A stretch of 6,248 bases of DNA, from contig JAJZUK010000077.1 in assembly GCA_021847125.1 (NCBI GenBank), positions 1 through 6,248 on the forward strand, written 5' to 3'. A program made the position numbers and the translations under genes. Below are positions 1-6,248 of this stretch, in pieces (within the stretch, counting starts at the first letter, position 1; every line of letters begins with the position of its first letter). The notes below the pieces were generated by a model. It had not been told where the DNA came from. It saw only the letters and a list, made by a program, of their open reading frames with translations, and did not search any database. The DNA comes from Pseudomonadota bacterium. Lineage in GTDB: Bacteria > Pseudomonadota > Gammaproteobacteria > Burkholderiales > SG8-39.

Positions 1-1
1 T

Positions 2-355
2 CCGATCAGCGAATCGGTGTACAAGCGCATGGACGCGGAGCGAAAGAGCGTAGCGAACCAGCTGCGTTCCGAAGGCTCGAGCGAGGCCGAGCGCATCCGC
101 GCCGAGGCGGACAAGGAGCGCGAGGTGATCATCGCCAACGCCTACAAGGAAGCGCAGCGCATCAAGGGCGAGGGCGATGCCAAGGCGGCGGCGATCTACG
201 CGCAGGCATTCGGCCAGAATCCGGAGTTTTACGCCTTCTACCGCAGCCTCGAAGCCTACCGCTCGAGCTTCAAGAACCGCAGCGATGTGCTGGTGCTGGA
301 GCCCAATTCGGATTTCTTCAAGTATCTCAAGGGCCCCGGCAAAGGCACGAAGTAG
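2..355 (+). CDS. hflC: HflC, C-terminal part (FtsH protease modulator subunit), 5'-truncated by window edge
   Basis: HflC is an inner-membrane SPFH/prohibitin-family protein that forms a periplasm-facing complex with HflK around the FtsH protease and modulates its activity. The open frame enters from the left edge (first full codon at base 2) and gives 117 residues, about the last 40% of a usual HflC of roughly 290-330 residues; the membrane anchor and most of the SPFH domain lie outside the window. Seen here: the ISESVYKRM segment, a long charged Glu/Arg/Ala-rich helix typical of the coiled-coil part of SPFH proteins, then the family-typical stretch GEGDAKAAAIYAQAF, the NPEFYAFYRSLEAY block and the terminal SDFFKYLKGPG. 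These match HflC rather than HflK, which has a different C-terminus. An internal ATG at 29 is not the start. The position directly before DUF2065, hisZ and purA agrees with the known betaproteobacterial order. Stop TAG at 353-355. Confidence 0.95.
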   Translation, partial: PISESVYKRMDAERKSVANQLRSEGSSEAERIRAEADKEREVIIANAYKEAQRIKGEGDAKAAAIYAQAFGQNPEFYAFYRSLEAYRSSFKNRSDVLVLEPNSDFFKYLKGPGKGTK

Positions 356-360
356 CGGTC

Positions 361-370
361 AGGGGAGAGC
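361..370 (+). promoter_or_regulatory. Strong Shine-Dalgarno for the DUF2065 gene
   Basis: AGGGGAGAGC lies just after the hflC stop and 4-7 bases before the ATG at 375, which decides this start over the in-frame ATG at 393. The same ten bases recur at 4455-4464 before the GTG start of the CoA ligase. Confidence 0.7.
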
Positions 371-374
371 GGGG

Positions 375-560
375 ATGGGGACCACTTTCCTCATGGCGTT
401 TGCGCTGATGCTGGTGATCGAGGGCGTCCTGCCGTTCCTGTTCCCGGCGCAGTGGCGCGAGACCTTTCGCCGCATCACCCAGTTCAGCGACGGACAGATC
501 CGGTTTTTCGGACTGACGTCGATGCTCGCGGGTTTGTTGCTGCTGTTGTTGGCGAAGTAA
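375..560 (+). CDS. DUF2065 (YjeT-like) small inner-membrane protein
   Basis: This 61-residue protein has two hydrophobic segments, about residues 4-22 (LMAFALMLVIEGVLPFLF) and 41-60 (IRFFGLTSMLAGLLLLLLAK). They are joined by a polar, basic loop containing QWRETFRRITQFSDGQ. Length, the VIEGxLPF motif in helix 1, the WRETFRR loop and a C-terminal Leu-rich helix are those of the DUF2065 family, whose E. coli member YjeT is also encoded just after hflC. The molecular function is unknown; location next to hflC suggests a link to the HflKC-FtsH membrane complex, which is inference only. The ATG at 375 is chosen because an AGGGGAG ribosome-binding site (361-367) sits 7 bases upstream; an ATG at 393 would cut into helix 1. 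The gap to hflC is 19 bases, so they are probably co-transcribed. Confidence 0.88.
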   Translation: MGTTFLMAFALMLVIEGVLPFLFPAQWRETFRRITQFSDGQIRFFGLTSMLAGLLLLLLAK

Positions 561-637
561 GGAGCGAAGGGTGACGAGCGAACGCAGGGCCGGAATTTCC
601 GCGCGCGCCGATTGCTTTGCATACACCGCGAATTTTC

Positions 638-1783
638 ATGCGTAACTGGGTCCTGCCCGAATTTATCGAGGACATCCTGCCGCCGGAGGCGCGCGGGATA
701 GAGTCGCTGCGCGCGCAGCTGCTGGAACTGTTCCGCGTGCACGGCTACGAACTGGTGATGCCGCCGCTGCTGGAGTACCTGGAATCGCTGCTGACCGGCA
801 CCGGCCACGACATGGACCTGCGCACGTTCAAGCTGGTGGATCAGCTGTCCGGACGCACCATGGGCGTGAGAGCCGACATCACGCCGCAGGTGGCGCGCAT
901 CGATGCGCATCTGCTCAACCGCAAGGGCGTGACGCGCCTGTGCTATTGCGGCTCGGTGCTGCATACGCTGCCGGCCGGCCTCACCTCGACGCGCGAGCCG
1001 CTGCAGATCGGCGCCGAAATCTACGGCCACGCCGGCATCGACAGCGACCTGGAAATCCAGCGTCTGCTCACGCAGGCGCTCAAGCTGTGCCAGCTGCCCG
1101 ACGCGCGTCTCGACCTCGGCCACGTGGCCGTGTTTCGCGCGCTGGCGCAGCGCGGCGGCGTGGGCTCCGAGCTGGAAGCCGAGCTGTTCGCCGCGCTGCA
1201 GGCAAAGGACGTTGCGGCCCTGCGTGGCCTGAGCAAAGGCCTGAAGCCTGCGACCCGCAATGCGATCCTGCTGCTGCCGGAACTGTACGGCGGGCGCGAA
1301 GTGATTGCGCGCGCGCGGCGCAAGCTGCCCAAGCACGCCGAGATTGCGCGTGCGCTCTCCGATCTGGAACGCCTTACCGCGACCGAGGACATTCCGGTCA
1401 GCATCGACCTGGCCGACCTGCGCGGCTATCACTATCACAGCGGCGTCACGTTCGCCGCCTATTGCGCCCGGCTGCCCAACGCGATCGCGCTGGGCGGGCG
1501 CTACGACGGCGTCGGCAAGGCTTTTGGCCGTGCCCGGCCGGCGACCGGGTTCACCCTGTACCTGCTGGAACTCGCGCGCCTGGCGCCGGCGGCGCCGGCA
1601 CCGGGCTGCATCCGCGCGCCGCGCACGGGCGACGCGGCGCTCGCGGCCGCGGTCGCGCGCCTGCGCGTAGCCGGCGAAGTGGTGATTCAGGATCTGCCGG
1701 GGCACCAACACGATGGCGGGGAGGAGCGCTGCACGCGCAAACTGGTTAAGCTGAAAGGCAAATGGCAGGTCGGAAAGATATGA
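638..1783 (+). CDS. hisZ: HisZ, ATP phosphoribosyltransferase regulatory subunit
   Basis: HisZ is a paralogue of the histidyl-tRNA synthetase catalytic domain. It binds the short form of HisG to make the active hetero-octameric ATP phosphoribosyltransferase, the first and feedback-controlled step of histidine synthesis in the cytoplasm. From ATG 638 the product has 381 residues, the usual length for HisZ, and it lacks the anticodon-binding domain of true HisRS. Visible landmarks are the N-terminal [17 protein letters not shown], the class II-like [17 protein letters not shown] (about 40-56), [17 protein letters not shown] (77-93), the [12 protein letters not shown] block (264-275), LGGRYDG (285-291, HisRS motif-like) and the C-terminal QDLPGH segment typical of HisZ. 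ATG 638 is preferred because HisZ proteins normally begin M-x-NW-LPE; an in-frame ATG at 617 would add seven residues (MHTPRIF). Neither has a good ribosome-binding site. Its presence predicts a short HisG elsewhere in the genome, since none is in the window. Confidence 0.93.
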   Translation: MRNWVLPEFIEDILPPEARGIESLRAQLLELFRVHGYELVMPPLLEYLESLLTGTGHDMDLRTFKLVDQLSGRTMGVRADITPQVARIDAHLLNRKGVTRLCYCGSVLHTLPAGLTSTREPLQIGAEIYGHAGIDSDLEIQRLLTQALKLCQLPDARLDLGHVAVFRALAQRGGVGSELEAELFAALQAKDVAALRGLSKGLKPATRNAILLLPELYGGREVIARARRKLPKHAEIARALSDLERLTATEDIPVSIDLADLRGYHYHSGVTFAAYCARLPNAIALGGRYDGVGKAFGRARPATGFTLYLLELARLAPAAPAPGCIRAPRTGDAALAAAVARLRVAGEVVIQDLPGHQHDGGEERCTRKLVKLKGKWQVGKI

Positions 1784-3139
<1,356 letters not shown>

Positions 3140-3161
3140 CAGCAGCCAGGCGCAGGACAGC

Positions 3162-3658
3162 ATGCTGCCGCTCGATCAATTGCCGCACAAAGCGGGGGCA
3201 GGCGAGCAAACGATACGCCTGCTCGAGGGCGTGCGCGTGCTGGATCTCACCACGTCGATTGCCGGCCCCTACGCGACGCTGCTGCTCGCCGATTTCGGCG
3301 CCAGCGTGATCAAGATCGAACGCCGTGAAGGCGACGACGCCCGCGGCTGGGGCCCGCCGTTTCTGGCGCAGCAGTCGTTGTGGTTCCTGTCGGTGAACCG
3401 CAACAAGCGCAGCGTTACAACCGCCTGGACGAGGTCGCGGCCGACCGCGAACTGCATGCGCGCGGGATGCTATATTCGGTTGCAGCGTTCGACGCGCGCA
3501 TTCCGCAGGTAGGCTTGGGGATACGTGTGGACGATTCGGCCCAGACGTACCGCGCACCGCCTCCGGCCCTGGGGGAACATACGGACGAGGTGCTGCGCGA
3601 CTTGCTCCGCCTCAGCGCAGCGGAAATCGCAGAATTGCATCAACAGAACATCATTTGA
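3162..3658 (+). pseudogene. CaiB/BaiF-type (class III) CoA-transferase, internally deleted and frameshifted
   Basis: Class III CoA-transferases move CoA between carboxylic acids through an aspartyl-CoA anhydride and are normally about 380-410 residues. Here only the ends survive. From ATG 3162, residues 20-85 read as a clear family N-terminus ([45 protein letters not shown]). At about 3414-3422 the homology jumps to a different frame, where codons from about 3419 to the TGA at 3656-3658 encode a typical C-terminus ([17 protein letters not shown], then PPALGEHTDEVLRDL and SAAEIAELHQQNII). Some 230-250 middle residues, which include the catalytic Asp of the family, are absent. Read without a frame change, the 5' half runs into unrelated sequence and stops at 3510-3512. 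The gene is therefore surely inactive as a transferase. Its TGA overlaps the ribosome-binding site of the next gene, showing it was once part of the same operon. Its original substrate cannot be told. An assembly error at the junction is the main alternative. Confidence 0.88.
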
Positions 3659-3661
3659 GGA
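3656..3661 (+). promoter_or_regulatory. Shine-Dalgarno of the BadI-like gene overlapping the pseudogene stop
   Basis: TGAGGA contains both the TGA stop of the CoA-transferase C-terminal remnant (3656-3658) and the GAGGA ribosome-binding core (3657-3661), 8 bases before ATG 3670. The arrangement fixes the start of the next gene at 3670 rather than an in-frame TTG at 3655, and points to former translational coupling of the two genes. Confidence 0.7.
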
Positions 3662-3669
3662 CAGCAGCC

Positions 3670-4449
3670 ATGGCATACCAGGAAATCCTTTACGCAGAAG
3701 ACGGACCCGTAGGCACGATCACGCTCAACCGTCCGGACGACGGCAATATGTTTACGCCGCGCATGTGCCACGAGATACGCGATTGCATCAACGAAATCCG
3801 GCGCGAGACCCGCACCCGGGTGATCGTGCTCACCGGCGCGGGAGAGCGCTTTTTCTGCATCGGCGGGCGCAAGGAAGGCATGGAGGACACCACGCTCTAT
3901 GCCGGCACCCTGCCCACGCTCGAAATGTACGAGAGCATAGACCGGCTGCAAAAGCCGGTGATCGCCTCGGTCAACGGCTTCGCCGTAGGCGGGGGCAATG
4001 TGCTGCAGATGGTGTGCGATCTCACCATCGCCAAGGAGAGCGCGGTGTTCCGCCAGGTCGGTCCGATGATGGGCAGCTTCGACGCCGGCTACGGCACCTG
4101 GTATCTGGAGGACCTGGTCGGAAAGAAGCGCGCCAAGGACATCTGGTACCGCAATCCGAAAATGAGCGCGGCCGAGGCGCTGCAGCTCGGGCTGATCAAC
4201 AAAGTCGTGCCCGACGCGGAACTCGCGCGCGCGACCCGCGCGATGGCGCTGGAGGTGGCCGAGCGCGGCGCGTTTGCGCTCGCTTCGGTCAAGGCCGCAT
4301 TCAATGCGCGCCACGGCGGCGTGTCCGGCCTCGCGCGCATGGCGCACGACCTGCTGCTACGCGGCTACCTGCACAGCGAGGAATCGCAGGAGCTGTCGCA
4401 GGCGTTTGGAGAGCGGCGCAAGCCGGACCCGGAAAAGTTCGGCCACTAA
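3670..4449 (+). CDS. BadI/MenB-type crotonase, likely ring-opening 2-ketocyclohexanecarboxyl-CoA hydrolase-like
   Basis: This 259-residue crotonase-fold protein is closest in motif content to BadI, which hydrolytically opens the ring of 2-ketocyclohexanecarboxyl-CoA to pimeloyl-CoA, and to MenB, the naphthoate synthase that runs the reverse type of ring-closing chemistry. Seen: ITLNRPDDGNMF (17-28), FFCIGGRKEG (61-70) and FAVGGGNVLQMVCDLTIA (104-121), which together form the CoA-binding oxyanion hole; the subgroup signature RQVGPMMGSFDAGYGTWYL (128-146), matching QVGPKMGS-D-GYGT in BadI; KKRAKDIWYRN (152-162); a C-terminal YLHSEES with Tyr233 placed like the catalytic tyrosine of MenB; and a KPDPEKF end. 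Odd: the usual GGDQ after the first oxyanion segment is GGRK. The ligase follows after 15 bases, which supports a role in alicyclic acid breakdown. A hydratase or a hydrolase for another cyclic ketoacyl-CoA remains possible, so no symbol is given. Confidence 0.8.
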   Translation: MAYQEILYAEDGPVGTITLNRPDDGNMFTPRMCHEIRDCINEIRRETRTRVIVLTGAGERFFCIGGRKEGMEDTTLYAGTLPTLEMYESIDRLQKPVIASVNGFAVGGGNVLQMVCDLTIAKESAVFRQVGPMMGSFDAGYGTWYLEDLVGKKRAKDIWYRNPKMSAAEALQLGLINKVVPDAELARATRAMALEVAERGAFALASVKAAFNARHGGVSGLARMAHDLLLRGYLHSEESQELSQAFGERRKPDPEKFGH

Positions 4450-4454
4450 CGCGC

Positions 4455-4463
4455 AGGGGAGAG
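4455..4463 (+). promoter_or_regulatory. Shine-Dalgarno that sets the GTG start of the CoA ligase
   Basis: AGGGGAGAG ends one base before the GTG at 4465, with its GGGG core 5-8 bases upstream of the start. No in-frame ATG occurs near the conserved N-terminus, so this site supports GTG initiation. It lies wholly in the 15-base gap after the preceding stop. Confidence 0.65.
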
Positions 4464-4464
4464 C

Positions 4465-6141
4465 GTGAGCACGATTCTGACCCTGCACGACCCGCAGACC
4501 GCGCGCACCTACTATGCCGAAGGCCTGTGGCAGGAGCATACGCTGTACTCGCTGCTGCGCGACCATGCGCAGACGCGCCCGGACGCGTACGCGCTGCGCG
4601 ACGGTGCGCAGCGCCTGAACTGGAGCGAGCTGCTCGATTGGGTGGACAGCGTGGCCGAGGATCTGCACCGGGCCGGCGTGAAGCGCGGCCAGCGCGTCTC
4701 GGTGTGGCTGCCGAGCCGGGTGGAGGCGATCGTGATCCTGCTTGCCTGCTCGCGCAACGGCTATGTGTGCAATCCTTCGCTGCACCAGAACTACACCACC
4801 GGCGAAGTGCTGGAACTGCTGGCGCGCATCGAGTGCGCGGCGCTGGTGGCGCAGGCCGGCTACGGCGCCGACGCCGCGCGGCGCGACATCTTCGGCGAGG
4901 CGGCCGCGCTTGAGGGCATGTGCCGCGTCTACTGCCTGCAGCCGCGCGGCAAGCCCGCGCCCGATGCGCAGCGCCATGCGTTCCCGCCGCGGCGAGCGGC
5001 GCAGCCGGCCAGCCTCGCGGCGGAACCGAATCCGGACAAGGTCACTTATCTCGCGTTCACTTCCGGCACCACCGGCGCGCCCAAAGGGGTGATGCACTCG
5101 GACAACACGCTGCTCGCCAACGGACGCGCGATGGTGCGCGACTGGGGCCACGATGCGAGCACGGTGCTGCTGAGTCTGTCTCCGACCTCGCACCACATCG
5201 CGAACGTCGGCCTGGCGCAGGCGCTGACGGCCGGATTCGAGATGGTATTGAACGATCTGCCCCAAGGCGCGGACGTCATCGACTGGATCAACGAGACCGG
5301 CGCGACCTATGTCATGGGCGTGCCCACGCACGCGATCGACACGCTCGCGCTGATGCGCCGGCGCGCTCAGGCCGCGCTTGGCCGGGTGAAGGTGTTCTAC
5401 ATGGCCGGCGCCACCATCCCGCGCGAGCTCGCGGCGAGTTTTCTCGCGCTCGGCATTACGCCGCAGAACGTCTACGGCATGACCGAGAACGGCTCGCACC
5501 AGTACACCCTGCCCGGCGATGCCGCCGACACCATCGTCTCGACTTGCGGGCGCGCCTGCAGCGGCTACGAGATCCGATTGTGGCGCCAGGACGATCCCGA
5601 CGTGGAAGTCGCCGCGGGAGAGATCGGCGAGATCGGCGGGCGCGGCGCGCTGCTGACCTTGGGCTATTTCGGCAATCAGCACGCGACCGAAACTTCGTTC
5701 AATGCGCATGGCTGGTTCATGAGCGGCGACCTGGGGCGTTTCGACGCGAACGGCAATCTGCAGGTGGTCGGGCGCATGAAGGACCTGATCATCCGCGGCG
5801 GCCACAATATCTATCCGGCGCGCATCGAAGACCTAGCGCATCGCCATCCGGGGGTGTCCAAGGCAGTTGCCTTCCCGATCGCGGATGCGCGCCTGGGCGA
5901 ACGCGTTTGCCTCGCGATCATCGCGCGCAGCTCGCCCGCGCCGAGCGCCGAGGACATGCTCGCGCATCTGGATGCCGCGGGCTTGTCCAAGTACGACATG
6001 CCCGAGTATTACCTGGTGCTGCCGGAATTTCCGCTGACGGCCTCGGGCAAGACGCTCAAGCGCGAACTCGTCGCCTGGGCCAGGGACAGCCGCATTCGAC
6101 CCACACCCTGCCGCTTCGGCGGCGCCGGCCAATCCGCATAA
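4465..6141 (+). CDS. AMP-forming acyl-CoA synthetase, cyclohexanecarboxylate-CoA ligase-like (AliA-like)
   Basis: A cytoplasmic adenylate-forming enzyme (ANL superfamily) that would activate a carboxylic acid with ATP and CoA to the acyl-CoA. The 558 residues are full length for the family. Motifs in order: the phosphate loop TSGTTGAPKG (199-208); SPTSHHIANV (239-248) in the acyl-pocket region; the adenine-contacting YGMTENG (337-343); SGDLGRFDANG (420-430) with the ribose-binding Asp; the hinge GRMKDLIIRGGHNIYPARIE (436-455); and the catalytic Lys529 in TASGKTLKREL. All key residues are present. The N-terminal YYAEGLW-TLYSLLRDHA, WLPSRVEAIVILLACSRNGY and NPSLHQNYT stretches resemble proteins annotated as cyclohexanecarboxylate-CoA ligases, and the adjacent BadI-like gene fits that role. 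Substrate choice cannot be read from sequence; a benzoate-like, medium-chain or other cyclic acid is possible. It starts with GTG after a strong ribosome-binding site, 15 bases from the upstream stop. Confidence 0.87.
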   Translation: MSTILTLHDPQTARTYYAEGLWQEHTLYSLLRDHAQTRPDAYALRDGAQRLNWSELLDWVDSVAEDLHRAGVKRGQRVSVWLPSRVEAIVILLACSRNGYVCNPSLHQNYTTGEVLELLARIECAALVAQAGYGADAARRDIFGEAAALEGMCRVYCLQPRGKPAPDAQRHAFPPRRAAQPASLAAEPNPDKVTYLAFTSGTTGAPKGVMHSDNTLLANGRAMVRDWGHDASTVLLSLSPTSHHIANVGLAQALTAGFEMVLNDLPQGADVIDWINETGATYVMGVPTHAIDTLALMRRRAQAALGRVKVFYMAGATIPRELAASFLALGITPQNVYGMTENGSHQYTLPGDAADTIVSTCGRACSGYEIRLWRQDDPDVEVAAGEIGEIGGRGALLTLGYFGNQHATETSFNAHGWFMSGDLGRFDANGNLQVVGRMKDLIIRGGHNIYPARIEDLAHRHPGVSKAVAFPIADARLGERVCLAIIARSSPAPSAEDMLAHLDAAGLSKYDMPEYYLVLPEFPLTASGKTLKRELVAWARDSRIRPTPCRFGGAGQSA

Positions 6142-6158
6142 GAACGATCGAGGTCACC

Positions 6159-6248
6159 ATGAGCGTAGAGCTGACACGGCAGGACGAATTCGCTGTAGTA
6201 ACGCTGAACCGGCCCGAGACGCTCAATGCGCTGTCCGCCGCGGTGCTG
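6159..6248 (+). CDS. Enoyl-CoA hydratase/crotonase family protein, N-terminal 30 codons (cut by window edge)
   Basis: The frame opens at ATG 6159, preceded by a GAGGT ribosome-binding site (6150-6154) four bases upstream, and stays open to the right edge. The 30 residues visible include FAVVTLNRPETLNALS, the hallmark first strand and turn of crotonases (V-x-LNRP-x-x-NAL), which supplies part of the CoA-binding site. The remainder, including both oxyanion-hole glycines and catalytic acids, is outside the window, so hydratase, isomerase or hydrolase activity cannot be told apart. Lying 17 bases after the ligase in the same direction, it probably belongs to the same operon and could act as the hydratase of the cyclic beta-oxidation (a BadK-like role), which is inference. 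Confidence 0.85.
   Translation, partial: MSVELTRQDEFAVVTLNRPETLNALSAAVL

Noticed and set aside
617..637. Upstream in-frame ATG for HisZ at 617
   Set aside because: HisZ proteins normally start at M-x-NW-LPE, which matches ATG 638. The seven extra residues do not resemble the family, and no ribosome-binding site precedes 617.
3448..3476. TATATT (3471-3476) inside the pseudogene as a -10 box for the catabolic genes
   Set aside because: No acceptable -35 box lies 16-18 bases upstream, and the bases are explained by Leu-Tyr-Ser codons conserved in the transferase C-terminus. A promoter here cannot be excluded but is not supported.
3409..3489. Direct repeat GCAGCGTT at 3409-3416 and 3482-3489 as a deletion or insertion scar
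   Set aside because: Eight GC-rich bases recurring within 80 is likely chance, and the second copy lies well inside the intact C-terminal remnant, not at the join.
3162..3512. The 116-residue frame as a functional small protein
   Set aside because: Only residues 20-85 show homology, to the CoA-transferase N-terminus. The tail is out-of-frame readthrough of the transferase C-terminal coding sequence, so it is a truncated remnant.
3525..4913. Plus-strand open frame of 462 codons overlapping the BadI-like gene and the ligase start
   Set aside because: It is out of frame with both real genes, and its translation is extremely Arg-rich with no motifs. It arises from high GC at third positions.
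4357..5805. Long minus-strand open frame (about 482 codons) opposite the CoA ligase
   Set aside because: Shadow frame of a well-supported adenylate-forming enzyme; the composition is biased to Arg, Ala, Val and His, with no domain recognised.

Overview
The window is a GC-rich stretch with dense, same-strand (+) genes, and it suggests a betaproteobacterium. The main reason is gene order: hflC, a small DUF2065 membrane protein, hisZ and purA follow one another. This order is known from many Betaproteobacteria, and related orders (hflC-yjeT-purA) occur in Gammaproteobacteria. The genus cannot be told from the sequence.

Bases 1-3139 are housekeeping. They hold the C-terminal part of HflC (partner of HflK, modulating the FtsH protease), a 61-residue two-helix DUF2065 protein, HisZ (regulatory subunit of ATP phosphoribosyltransferase, first step of histidine synthesis) and PurA (adenylosuccinate synthetase, AMP branch of purine synthesis). 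Gaps are short. There is no convincing rho-independent terminator; the one clear hairpin, between hisZ and purA, lacks an adjacent T-run.

Bases 3140-6248 change to acyl-CoA catabolism without a break in strand. Only 22 bases after purA lies the wreck of a CaiB/BaiF (class III) CoA-transferase gene. Its N-terminal ~85 residues and C-terminal ~79 residues are well preserved but joined in different frames, with the middle ~230-250 residues gone. Next come a BadI/MenB-type crotonase (ring-opening 2-ketocyclohexanecarboxyl-CoA hydrolase-like), an acyl-CoA synthetase resembling cyclohexanecarboxylate-CoA ligase (AliA-like), and the first 30 codons of another crotonase-family enoyl-CoA hydratase that runs out of the window. 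Together these suggest that a cyclic or alicyclic carboxylic acid is activated to its CoA ester, oxidised and ring-opened; the exact substrate is an inference. The ligase could supply the CoA-loading step that the broken transferase may once have shared.

I see no tRNA, rRNA, CRISPR array, insertion sequence or phage feature. The most notable item is the internally deleted CoA-transferase at the housekeeping/catabolic boundary. No wholly new system is evident.
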